A DNA stretch of 64,000 nt, taken from assembly GCA_045632525.1 (NCBI GenBank), contig JAZQWV010000068.1:1-64000 (forward strand), given 5' to 3'. Numbering within the stretch: the first letter of the stretch is position 1; each line of letters starts with the position of its first letter. Source of the DNA: Fimenecus sp045632525. Lineage in GTDB: Bacteria > Bacillota > Clostridia > Oscillospirales > Acutalibacteraceae. This document shows positions 15,407-23,335 of this stretch, in pieces. Both the position numbers and the translations under genes were made by a program. The notes beneath the pieces are model-generated. The model saw only the letters and a program-made list of their open reading frames with translations. It searched no databases and was not told the DNA's origin.

Positions 15407-16521
15407 TGGCTAAGAAAGAATTGTCCCCTCGCAGATTAAAGGGATATTACAAGTTTTCAAAAAAATATCCTTCACGAAATGCCGAGAGTTATGCTATCGG
15501 TGAAAGTCGCAAGATGAAGAAAAAAGAAACGGCAAGAAAAATTGTTTTTGCCCTTCTTTTGTGTTGCCTTTTTGTTGCAACATTCATTCTTGTTTCTGTG
15601 AGTATGGGTCTTTCAAACAGACCTTTGGCCAATAATATTGAAAATGAAACATTAATCAGCGTTGATAATCTTGGAACAATTCGTGCAACCTATATTGAGA
15701 ATACAATTTTGGGTGAAATCAGCGATTTGTCAAAAGAATTGGAAAAAGCAAAGAAAAATGGTTGCAATGCGGTTATGCTTGATTTCAAAACTCAAGAGGG
15801 TTATTTAACAGTTGGCACAAAGAGTGATAAATACTATTCAATTGACAATGTGATTATTGAAAAAATAAAATCAGAAGGATTTATTATTGTTGCCAGAATT
15901 TTCTGCTTTGAAGACAGTTTTGCGCCACAAAGATTGGGTGCTTATGTTTATGAAAACCAAGAAAAAACAAAAATCTGGTTTGATGCACCCGCAATTCAGG
16001 GCGGCAGAGTGTGGCTTGACCCAACAAATCAAAGAGCAACAAACTATATTTGTTCAGTAATAGATGATGCGGTGGATATGGGTGCAGAATGTATCTATCT
16101 TCAATCTGTTGAATTTCCACAGGCAAGAGAAGGTGCACCTGTGTTCTTCTCTCAAGAAAATGAAACACTCAACCGTAATCTTGTGCTCATGCAGTTTATC
16201 GAAAGTGCAGTTAAAGAAGCAGGCAAATGCCCTGTGATACTCGGTATGCCCCTTGATTGTGCAGATGGTGGTAATCAAGAAAAATGGGGTGGAACACTTT
16301 TTGATACGGCTGCTTCAATCTGTTCTCCAATACTTTTGCCACAAGAAAACAGTGATTATGTGGAATATATTGAGAATAATTATACTGTGATGAATGACAG
16401 GGCTAAAAACAATTTTTCAACAATAAAAATTGTTCCAACAGTTAAAAATCAGACCAATGATGTGAATTTTTATGAAAAACTCAGCAAAAGTACCGCAGAG
16501 AGTTATATAATTATTCCTTGA
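15406..16521 (+). CDS. DUF4015-type putative glycoside hydrolase, membrane-anchored
   Basis: The start ATG 15406 shares one base with the rnfA-like stop (TAATG), so it belongs to the Rnf-like operon. The 371-residue protein has a Lys/Arg-rich cytoplasmic N-terminus (about 1-45), one membrane helix (about 45-68), and an extracytoplasmic domain. That domain has TIM-barrel-like landmarks: GTIRATYIENTIL near 88, AVMLDFKTQEGYL near 123, GFIIVARIFCFED near 160, VWLDPTNQ near 202, and CPVILGMPLD near 280. These match the DUF4015 putative glycosyl hydrolase family. Substrate unknown. Presence in an Rnf-like operon is unusual and suggests a joint envelope role. Confidence 0.7.
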   Translation: MAKKELSPRRLKGYYKFSKKYPSRNAESYAIGESRKMKKKETARKIVFALLLCCLFVATFILVSVSMGLSNRPLANNIENETLISVDNLGTIRATYIENTILGEISDLSKELEKAKKNGCNAVMLDFKTQEGYLTVGTKSDKYYSIDNVIIEKIKSEGFIIVARIFCFEDSFAPQRLGAYVYENQEKTKIWFDAPAIQGGRVWLDPTNQRATNYICSVIDDAVDMGAECIYLQSVEFPQAREGAPVFFSQENETLNRNLVLMQFIESAVKEAGKCPVILGMPLDCADGGNQEKWGGTLFDTAASICSPILLPQENSDYVEYIENNYTVMNDRAKNNFSTIKIVPTVKNQTNDVNFYEKLSKSTAESYIIIP

Positions 16522-16535
16522 TTTTACAAAAAGAC

Positions 16536-16564
16536 TTGAAATACAATAAAATTTATTGTATTAT
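16536..16564 (+). promoter_or_regulatory. Promoter of efp
   Basis: TTGAAA (16536-16541), 17-base spacer, TATTAT (16559-16564), 40 bases before the efp start. Confidence 0.75.
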
Positions 16565-16603
16565 TTATAGTGTATTAAAACAAAAAACGGAGGTATAATA
16601 CCT

Positions 16604-17161
16604 ATGGTATCAGCAGGTGATTTCAGAAACGGCGTAACTTTCGAAATGGACGGCAACGTATTCCAAATCGTTGAATTCCAGCACGTTAAACCAGGTAAAG
16701 GCGCTGCTTTCGTAAGAGCTAAAATTAAGAACGTTATTTCAGGTGGTGTTGTTGAAAGAACATTCAACCCAACTGAAAAATACCCAACAGCAGTCATTGA
16801 AAGAAAAGATATGGAGTATTCTTACAGTGACGGTGGTCTTTACTACTTTATGGACCAGGAAACATACGATATGGTTCCTGTAAATGCTTCAGACCTTGGC
16901 GACAACTTTAAGTTTGTTAAAGAAAATATGATTTGTAAAATCCTTTCATATAAGGGTAGTGTTTTCGGTGTTGAACCACCAAACTTTGTTGTGCTTCAGG
17001 TAACACAGACTGACCCTGGCTTTGCAGGCAACACAGCAACTAACGCTACAAAACCTGCTACTCTTGAAACAGGTGCAGAAATCAAAGTTCCTCTCTTCAT
17101 TGAAGAAGGCGAAATGATTAACGTTGATACTCGTACAGGCGAGTATATGTCAAGAGCATAA
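16604..17161 (+). CDS. efp: Translation elongation factor P
   Basis: ATG 16604 preceded by GGAGGT. The 185-residue product has the three-beta-barrel EF-P layout and normal length. EF-P relieves ribosome stalling at polyproline runs. The loop near residue 30 reads QHVKPGKGAAF, in which the second Lys (about residue 32) is the usual post-translational modification site. VPLFIEEGEMINVDTRTGEYMSRA near the C-terminus matches the family signature. No modification genes (epmA/B, ymfI) are adjacent. A CD1247-type gene follows 14 bases later and is probably co-transcribed. Confidence 0.97.
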   Translation: MVSAGDFRNGVTFEMDGNVFQIVEFQHVKPGKGAAFVRAKIKNVISGGVVERTFNPTEKYPTAVIERKDMEYSYSDGGLYYFMDQETYDMVPVNASDLGDNFKFVKENMICKILSYKGSVFGVEPPNFVVLQVTQTDPGFAGNTATNATKPATLETGAEIKVPLFIEEGEMINVDTRTGEYMSRA

Positions 17162-17175
17162 TTGGAGGTATAATT

Positions 17176-17604
17176 ATGATGACAGTTACAGAAAAAGTAG
17201 CATACCTTAAAGGTCTTGTTGAAGGCCTTGACTTTGGCAAAGACGAAAAAGAAACAAAAGTTATTAACGCAGTTCTCGATGTTCTTGAAGACCTTGCTCT
17301 CGCAGTAAGCGACCTTGACGACGAAATGGAACTCGTTACAGAACAGCTCGATGCAGTTGACGAAGATTTAGCAGACCTTGAAGAAATCTTCTATGACGAA
17401 TGTGACGACTGTGATTGCGATTGTGACGACTGTTGCGATTGCGACGATGAAATGTATGAAGTTGAATGCCCAAACTGTGGTGAAATGATTTATTTTGATG
17501 AAGAAATCATTCTTGACGGTGAAGCAGAATGCCCAGCATGCGGCGAAGTTCTCGAATTCGATTGCGATTGTGACTGCGACTGCTGTGCAGATGACGAAGA
17601 ATAA
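17176..17604 (+). CDS. CD1247-type small acidic protein with Asp-Cys repeats and zinc-ribbon-like tail
   Basis: ATG 17176 has GGAGGT at 17164-17169. The 142-residue, very acidic protein has three parts. Residues 1-75 form a helical, coiled-coil-like N-terminal domain (VTEKVAYLKGLVEGL) of the CD1247 family. Residues ~76-92 alternate Asp and Cys (DDCDCDCDDCCDCDD). The C-terminal part carries two CPxCG knuckles (ECPNCGEM near 96 and ECPACGEV near 118), a likely zinc ribbon, then a second DCDCDC run. It follows efp as in many clostridia. Molecular role unknown; metal binding is likely from the Cys count. Confidence 0.75.
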   Translation: MMTVTEKVAYLKGLVEGLDFGKDEKETKVINAVLDVLEDLALAVSDLDDEMELVTEQLDAVDEDLADLEEIFYDECDDCDCDCDDCCDCDDEMYEVECPNCGEMIYFDEEIILDGEAECPACGEVLEFDCDCDCDCCADDEE

Positions 17605-17619
17605 TTTATTCTAAAAATT

Positions 17620-17646
17620 AAGGACTACCAAAGGTAGTCCTTTTTT
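17620..17646. terminator. Bidirectional terminator between the efp unit and the histidine-kinase gene
   Basis: AAGGACTACC (17620-17629), loop AAA, GGTAGTCCTT (17633-17642), then TTTT. The opposite strand also reads into T-rich sequence, so it can end both converging units. The same stem recurs at 21939, reverse-complemented. Confidence 0.88.
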
Positions 17647-18688
17647 ATTTTGGTAACTTAATTGTAAATTTGCTTCCTTTTCCAAATTCGCTTTCGACAG
17701 TAACGATGGAATTTGTCAAATCTGCCACAGTTTTTACAAGGGCAAGACCAAGACCGTTGCCTTCGGATTTTCGCGATGTATCCCCCTGATAAAACTTTTC
17801 AAAAATATGAGTTTTCACTTCTTCTATCATTCCTACACCGCTATCTTGCACAGTAACAGTAATAAAATCCTTATTTGAATTATCAATGCTAAGGCCTATT
17901 TCGCCACTTTCATTGGTGAATTTAACGGCATTACCTATCAGATTAACCCACATTTGATTTAACAGTTCTTCATTGCCATTATATTCACATTCAGGCAAAT
18001 TCAAATCAAGCCAGATATTTTTATTTGACCATTGCTGTTCAAACATTAAAACCGCTTGTCTTAATTGCTCATCCAGACGGAATATTTTTGTTTCACTTAT
18101 AATATTCTGTGACTCAAGACGGGATAATTTAAGAACATTGTCAACAAGTCCCGAAAGCTGACGAGTGGAGTCGGAGAGCTTGACGAAATAATCGTTTTTA
18201 ATTTCATCATTAATTGCAGGGTCAGAAAGAAGTGTTACATACCCTTGAATTGATGAAAGTGGTGCACGAAATTCGTGGGACACATTTGAAACAAAATCTG
18301 AACGCATAACTTCAATACTGTTAAGCTCGGTTATCATTTTATTAAGGTCATTGGCAAGGTCTTTCATTTCATTTCTGAAATTTGCCGTATCAATCTGCAC
18401 ACTGAAGTCTCCTTGTGCCACCCGATTAATAGCCTCTGATATTATCCTGATAGGCTTAAAAAAGTGTCTGCTTGCAAAAATTGTAATTCCCTGGGCCAAT
18501 ATCATAAGAGAAACTATCGAAGCCACCACAATAAGTCCTGTATTTTCGCTGATTATTTCTGTTTCAAAAAGATTTGCACGAGCCAGCAAAAAAATGATAA
18601 ATATGAACAGTAAAATTGTTAATGCGAACATTGCAAAAACAAGACCGAGCGTTCTGCGATAGAGCTTATTAAATGATTTCAACTTCAT
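17645..18688 (-). CDS. HAMP-containing sensor histidine kinase
   Basis: Minus-strand start ATG at 18688 overlaps the response-regulator stop (ATGA). The 347-residue kinase has two membrane helices (about 13-36 and 50-72), a HAMP linker (about 73-125), and a dimerisation/phosphoacceptor helix with VSHEFRAPLSS (His138). The ATPase domain has NLIGNAVKFTN (N box), DSGVGM (G1) and GNGLGLALVK (G2). The extracytoplasmic loop is only about 13 residues, so it may sense the membrane itself. It pairs with the adjacent OmpR-type regulator and lies divergent to a lipid-activation operon, its likely target. Confidence 0.94.
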   Translation of the reverse strand: MKLKSFNKLYRRTLGLVFAMFALTILLFIFIIFLLARANLFETEIISENTGLIVVASIVSLMILAQGITIFASRHFFKPIRIISEAINRVAQGDFSVQIDTANFRNEMKDLANDLNKMITELNSIEVMRSDFVSNVSHEFRAPLSSIQGYVTLLSDPAINDEIKNDYFVKLSDSTRQLSGLVDNVLKLSRLESQNIISETKIFRLDEQLRQAVLMFEQQWSNKNIWLDLNLPECEYNGNEELLNQMWVNLIGNAVKFTNESGEIGLSIDNSNKDFITVTVQDSGVGMIEEVKTHIFEKFYQGDTSRKSEGNGLGLALVKTVADLTNSIVTVESEFGKGSKFTIKLPK

Positions 18689-19356
18689 TTTTTCACACCT
18701 CTGTAGCCTAATCCGCGAATTGTATTTATTTCAATATCCTTGCAATCTTTCAGTCTTTCGCGAAGACGATTTATATGTACATCAACGGTGCGTTCTTCGG
18801 AATCCGTATCATATCCCCAGAATTCATCCATAAGTTGACGGCGGGTAAAGGTACGCGATGGATTTGACATAAGCTTATAAAGCACAAGAAATTCCTTTTG
18901 TGGAATTTCTATTTTTTTGCCCTGAAATTCTGCGGAATATGTATCGAAATATAATACCGTATCACCGATACTCAACTTTCTCTCACTTACAATTTTTGCA
19001 CGACGAAGAAGTGCGTGAATTCGCAAAAGCATTTCATTTAAATCTACCGGTTTTACCATATAATCGTCAATACCTGCTAGAAATCCGTGGCGTTTATCTT
19101 CAAATCCTTCTTTTGCCGAAATCATAAGAATAGGTAATTCAGGGTAATATTCACGCAATTCGCGAGTAAGCTCATAACCATCAACGCCGGGCATCATAAT
19201 ATCAGAAATCACTAAATCAAAATTCTTTTCTGCCATAATGTTCAGTGCTTCTTCGCCATCAAAAGCAGGAACTGCATTAAAAGCGTTATTTGTTAATGCT
19301 GAACAATAAATCTGATTTAATTTTGCATCATCTTCAACAACTAAAATATCAAACAT
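18685..19356 (-). CDS. OmpR/PhoB-family response regulator
   Basis: The chosen start is ATG 19356 (MFDILVVEDD) with a GGTGAT ribosome-binding site; longer in-frame starts up to 19383 lack this support. The 223-residue protein has an N-terminal receiver domain: acidic pair ED near 8-9, phosphoacceptor Asp52 in SDIMMPG, and Lys in VKPVD near 102. The C-terminal winged helix shows RTFTRRQLMDEFWGYD and RTVDVHINRLRERL. It acts as a DNA-binding transcription factor. Its gene is upstream of, and coupled to, the kinase gene. The 122-base divergent region before the acyltransferase gene probably contains its operator, but no clear direct repeat could be fixed by eye. Confidence 0.94.
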   Translation of the reverse strand: MFDILVVEDDAKLNQIYCSALTNNAFNAVPAFDGEEALNIMAEKNFDLVISDIMMPGVDGYELTRELREYYPELPILMISAKEGFEDKRHGFLAGIDDYMVKPVDLNEMLLRIHALLRRAKIVSERKLSIGDTVLYFDTYSAEFQGKKIEIPQKEFLVLYKLMSNPSRTFTRRQLMDEFWGYDTDSEERTVDVHINRLRERLKDCKDIEINTIRGLGYRGVKK

Positions 19357-19478
19357 AATTATCACCAGCATTAATTTTACCATAAAAAATAAACTTTGTG
19401 TTAATTAAACAGAATTTTATATTGAGTTTAAAAAAAGTTTACAAAAACTGGTTATTTTTTTATCGAGGTGTAAATGAT

Positions 19479-20171
19479 ATGGCAAAAACAAATAAATTAG
19501 AGAAAAAACAAGAGCTTTTAATGCGACTTGCAAAAATTTTATTTGAACCTGAAATCACTTTTGAAAATGAAGCCGAACAAGGCAACGTACTTTATGAACC
19601 TTGCGTCATTATATGCAACCATTCAAGAAGAACAAGTATTAACCGACTTGTAGGTGCAGACGGTGTAATGATTAGGTATGTTTTTAACAATAAAAATGTT
19701 TGTTCTCTTATGGCGGCAGATTTAATGGAAAATCCCATCTTAAAGGCCGTTGTAAGCGGGTGTGATTGTATCCCTGTTCGCAGAAATGTTGCATCTACAG
19801 AATGGATACGCAAAAGCAAGGAAAAGCTTGATGAAGGCAAATCAGTTGTTATTTTCCCTGAAGGCACAACACTAAAAGAAAAAGATATTGACACATTTAA
19901 AGCGGGATTTGCATTACTAGCAAAAATGGCAAATGTAAAAATCTTGCCTATGGCAATCGGCGGAATTTACAGACCTTTAGCAAAAAAGAAGCTTAAAATT
20001 AGGGTCGGTGTACCAATGAGGCTTCAGCTTGAGAATAACACCTCTGCAGAATTAAAAAGTGAAGCAAGCCGCTTTCAACATATCGTTGAAGACATGTATT
20101 TAAGTTTGAGTGATAACGGTATAAATCAAAACAATTCTCTTAATGCGAATAAAGAGAAAATCTTAATTTAA
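19479..20171 (+). CDS. PlsC-like acyltransferase with altered HX4D motif
   Basis: ATG 19479 with GAGGTG at 19465-19470. The 230-residue product is a soluble or peripheral glycerolipid acyltransferase-type protein. Family motifs visible are CNHSRRTS (motif I region, near 47), GCDCIPVRRN (near 95) and VVIFPEGTT (motif III, near 122). The canonical catalytic motif is NHxxxxD; here the fifth residue after His is Ser, so the His-Asp dyad is incomplete. It is the first of three tightly spaced genes with an AMP-forming ligase and an acyl carrier protein. It might still transfer acyl groups from acyl-ACP through a variant active site. Confidence 0.75.
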   Translation: MAKTNKLEKKQELLMRLAKILFEPEITFENEAEQGNVLYEPCVIICNHSRRTSINRLVGADGVMIRYVFNNKNVCSLMAADLMENPILKAVVSGCDCIPVRRNVASTEWIRKSKEKLDEGKSVVIFPEGTTLKEKDIDTFKAGFALLAKMANVKILPMAIGGIYRPLAKKKLKIRVGVPMRLQLENNTSAELKSEASRFQHIVEDMYLSLSDNGINQNNSLNANKEKILI

Positions 20172-20189
20172 TCCACAGGAGGAATAAAA

Positions 20190-21695
20190 TTGATTTACAA
20201 CACAAACGAAAAACAACGAGAGTATTTTTACAGTATGCTCACAGATGAGGAACGAAAACTATTGAAATACATACCCACCGTCAACGAATTACTTGACTTC
20301 GCAGTTGAACATTTTGCAGATTTGCCCGCAATTTCTGACGGCAAAATCACTTATACATATAAAGAACTCTGCGAAAGAGTTGCTATAAGACGAGGATATT
20401 TAAAATCGTTACGTTTTAATCGGGGTGAACGAATTGCGGTTTTTGCACCGAACACGCTTGATGCTATGGAATTATATCTTGCAATTGTAACAAGTGGATA
20501 TGTAAGTGTTATGCTCCCAACACAACTTAATAATCTTGCACTTATGAGTCTTTGCAAAAAGTTTGATGTAAGTGCTGTTTTCTATGATGAGTCTCTTGAA
20601 AAAGTCGCAAAATCTTCAGGTATTGAAGCTTATAGAATAAGTTTTGTTGAAGCTAACGCTTTGCCCCCTGCAAACGTTACAAAAGATGCCATCTGTTCAA
20701 TTTGTCTTACAGGTGGTACAACAGGCAGGCCCAAAGGTGCTGTTATGACTCACGGTGCAATAATGCGTGGTGCGTTTAATGGTTGTTTCATTTCGGGCGG
20801 AGTTCTCTACCAAAAATATATTGCAATTCTTCCATTATCCCATATTTTCGGTCTTGTTAAAGGGTTTCTTTCAACAATTTATACGGGCGGACTTACCTTT
20901 GAATGTCGTGAAGTAAAGCAAGCCTTCGGTCTAATCCCTGTTTTCAAACCTTCAACTCTTGTGGTTGTTCCGGGAATGGCAGAAATTATTATAAATCTAA
21001 CAAGACTTAAAGGCAGAGGGTATTCTGAAAGTCTTAAAACTTTAGTTATAGGTGCTGCACCCGTTCCGCTGAAGCTTATGAAAGCGATTGATGATTTAGG
21101 AATTCAGGTGCTTGCAGGTTACGGCTTAACTGAGGGCTCAAACCTTACCGCAGGTAACAAGGATGTTATGAGCAACCCCGACTCAATGGGTATGATTTAT
21201 CCTGAACAGCAATATAAGGTTGTTGACGGTGAGCTTCGCATTAAAGGTGATAATCTTATGAACGGTTATTGGGATGACGAGGAAGCAACCTCCGATGCCT
21301 TTGACGAGGACGGTTGGCTCAAAACAGGTGACTTGGTAAAGGTTGACGATAATGGTTATATTTATATTGTAGGCAGAATTAAAAATCTGATTATTCTCCC
21401 TAATGGTGAAAATATTTCTCCCGAAGAGCTTGAAGAAATTTTCTATAAGAGTGAATATGTAAAAGATTGTCTTGTAAAAGAAGATGAGCTTAACGGCAAA
21501 AAGGTTATCGGTATTGAAATCTTGCCGAATACAGAAGCAATAAAGGATATGGGCGAAGATGGCATATACAATCTGTTCCGTCATTTAGTTGCTGATATAA
21601 ATAAGACTCTACCCACCTACAAGCAGATTTCAAAAATCAGTATAAGAACAGAAGATTTCAAGCGTACAAACGCTATGAAGATATCAAGAAATTAA
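20190..21695 (+). CDS. AMP-forming acyl-CoA/acyl-ACP synthetase
   Basis: TTG start at 20190 with a perfect AGGAGG at 20177-20182. The 501-residue adenylating enzyme has the P-loop-like CLTGGTTGRPKGAVM near residue 175, AGYGLTEGSN near 310, GWLKTGD near 370, GRIKNLIILPNGENISPEE near 395, and a C-terminal Lys in NAMKISRN. It activates a carboxylate (probably a fatty acid) with ATP and passes it to a thiol. With an ACP gene nine bases downstream and an acyltransferase upstream, the acceptor is probably that ACP, which would make it an acyl-ACP synthetase. Chain-length specificity cannot be read. Confidence 0.88.
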   Translation: MIYNTNEKQREYFYSMLTDEERKLLKYIPTVNELLDFAVEHFADLPAISDGKITYTYKELCERVAIRRGYLKSLRFNRGERIAVFAPNTLDAMELYLAIVTSGYVSVMLPTQLNNLALMSLCKKFDVSAVFYDESLEKVAKSSGIEAYRISFVEANALPPANVTKDAICSICLTGGTTGRPKGAVMTHGAIMRGAFNGCFISGGVLYQKYIAILPLSHIFGLVKGFLSTIYTGGLTFECREVKQAFGLIPVFKPSTLVVVPGMAEIIINLTRLKGRGYSESLKTLVIGAAPVPLKLMKAIDDLGIQVLAGYGLTEGSNLTAGNKDVMSNPDSMGMIYPEQQYKVVDGELRIKGDNLMNGYWDDEEATSDAFDEDGWLKTGDLVKVDDNGYIYIVGRIKNLIILPNGENISPEELEEIFYKSEYVKDCLVKEDELNGKKVIGIEILPNTEAIKDMGEDGIYNLFRHLVADINKTLPTYKQISKISIRTEDFKRTNAMKISRN

Positions 21696-21704
21696 GGTGT
21701 ATGT

Positions 21705-21932
21705 ATGAATGTATTTGAACAACTTAAAACAGTAATTGCACAATCCGTTCCCGAAATAGATGTTGAAACTGTAACTATTGATAGTTCTTTAAAAAATGAT
21801 TTGGGCCTCGACTCTCTCGCAACAATGATGATTGCAATGCTTATTGAAGAAGAATTCAGCTTCACCTTTGAGGGTGAAATAAATTTTGAAACTGTTGGCG
21901 ACCTTTGCGAATATATTGTGAAAAAAATATAA
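21705..21932 (+). CDS. Dedicated acyl carrier protein
   Basis: ATG 21705 lies nine bases after the ligase stop. The acidic, helical 75-residue protein has the phosphopantetheine site GLDSLATMM at Ser37 and the usual helix II DSL motif. It is the last gene of the acyltransferase-ligase-ACP operon and ends in a terminator. No fab genes are nearby, so it is probably an accessory ACP serving this pathway, not the main fatty-acid-synthesis ACP. Confidence 0.9.
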   Translation: MNVFEQLKTVIAQSVPEIDVETVTIDSSLKNDLGLDSLATMMIAMLIEEEFSFTFEGEINFETVGDLCEYIVKKI

Positions 21933-21938
21933 TTATTT

Positions 21939-21966
21939 AAGGACTACCTTTGGTAGTCCTTTTTTG
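21939..21966 (+). terminator. Terminator of the acyl-activation operon
   Basis: AAGGACTACC (21939-21948), loop TTT, GGTAGTCCTT (21952-21961), T-run. The 23-base core is the exact reverse complement of the terminator core at 17620-17642. Confidence 0.9.
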
Positions 21967-22014
21967 TTGCTTTTATATTTATTTGGTGATACAATAAGTT
22001 TACGGGGTGATTTT

Positions 22015-22911
22015 ATGAAAAATAAAGTGTTGAAAACCTATACAGGATTATGGGGCATCATTGCAGTTGTTTATGGACTTTGGATGACCTTTATTATGAG
22101 TTGGGACCAATACCCATACATAATTCCAACGGATGCAGACATGGCATTGCCTGCTGACCAGTTTATTGCAAAATTTGACGGCATGCTTTATGAGCCTTTG
22201 TATGCTAACGAGGCTGTTTATTGGTTATGGGTTATCGGCTCAACTGCTCTTCTTTTCTTATATGCTTTATTTATAAGAAAAATTCTTTTTGCAGACAAAC
22301 TTACAAAGAGCACGACAGTTTTCTGTATTGCAAATCTTATTGCGGGCTTTGTGTTTATCACTTGGTATGGATTTTTAGATTTTCCACATCAATTCGGTAA
22401 CATTTTAACTGATGTTACAGCGAGTATGCTTGGTCTTCGTTATCCTTGGCCTTTTAAGATGTGGGGCGTTTTAGCGTCACTTTCTATTTTCACAAATACT
22501 CTTTATATGTATCGCAAAAATGATTATCAGGGCAAAGCGGGTGTGATTGTAACATCTCTTGGATGCGCAGCAATTTATGTGACAGTTAATGTGCCATCTG
22601 CAGGTCTTGACCTTGTTATGACGGCTCGTTGTTTAGGACATTGGGCGACTGCTCTTATCTTCGCTTTCTTAGGTGCAGCAGGTGTGATTATTTTCTTATT
22701 CCACAAGTGCAAACAAAAAGACAAAAAATACATAATTGCAACCATAATTTTTGTAGCGGTGCTTTTACTTATGCTCGTTCTTCTTGTAACCGTTGGTAAG
22801 AGTGCATTTATTGAAAACTTGCCTATGTGGGTTGCCTATGCATTGTTGTTTATTATAAACTTCACATCTTTCTTTGATAAAAAGGAAATCAAAGAAACAG
22901 TAAAAGCATAA
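22015..22911 (+). CDS. Polytopic membrane protein of unknown function
   Basis: ATG 22015 with a GGGGTGAT ribosome-binding site; an upstream in-frame start at 21964 lies in the terminator T-run. The 298-residue product has about eight membrane helices. An early extracytoplasmic loop (SWDQYPYIIPTDADMALPAD) contains many aromatic and acidic residues. I do not recognise the family. It is co-transcribed, 12 bases apart, with a small DUF4345-like membrane protein. Confidence 0.75.
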   Translation: MKNKVLKTYTGLWGIIAVVYGLWMTFIMSWDQYPYIIPTDADMALPADQFIAKFDGMLYEPLYANEAVYWLWVIGSTALLFLYALFIRKILFADKLTKSTTVFCIANLIAGFVFITWYGFLDFPHQFGNILTDVTASMLGLRYPWPFKMWGVLASLSIFTNTLYMYRKNDYQGKAGVIVTSLGCAAIYVTVNVPSAGLDLVMTARCLGHWATALIFAFLGAAGVIIFLFHKCKQKDKKYIIATIIFVAVLLLMLVLLVTVGKSAFIENLPMWVAYALLFIINFTSFFDKKEIKETVKA

Positions 22912-22923
22912 AGGAGAATACTT

Positions 22924-23334
22924 ATGAAAGAAATTTTAATGTCAAATATCCCTGCCGCTGTTGCCACAATTGGTCTTATTCTTTATTTCTTCGGCATGGC
23001 AATTGTGTTTATTATCAGTCCGTTAAAAAATGCTGAAAGTTTTTCAATCAAGCCTGTTGACAATGCAGGAAAAACTGAAATTCGTGTTTATTATGGTGGC
23101 ATTTCAGGTGCGTTGGGTGGATTTTTACTTTTCCTTATGCTCGCTCTTAAAACACCATATTATTCAATGATTGGTGGACTTTTCTTTGCAACAACAGTTT
23201 TTGTAACAAGAACAATCTTCCTTTTTGTTGATAAGGGTTGGAAATGCCCATATACAAAACTTGCAATTCCAGCAGAAGGACTTTTTGTAATCGCGCTTTG
23301 GACTTGTTTTGCACTTTCAAAGACTTTATATTGA
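22924..23334 (+). CDS. DUF4345-like four-helix membrane protein
   Basis: ATG 22924 with AGGAGA. The 136-residue product has four hydrophobic helices and an EIRVYYGGISGALGGFLLF segment in the second one, which resembles DUF4345 proteins. Function unknown. Its stop codon is followed after one base by the start of the AlkD-like gene, so the two are translationally coupled. Confidence 0.65.
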   Translation: MKEILMSNIPAAVATIGLILYFFGMAIVFIISPLKNAESFSIKPVDNAGKTEIRVYYGGISGALGGFLLFLMLALKTPYYSMIGGLFFATTVFVTRTIFLFVDKGWKCPYTKLAIPAEGLFVIALWTCFALSKTLY

Positions 23335-23335
23335 T

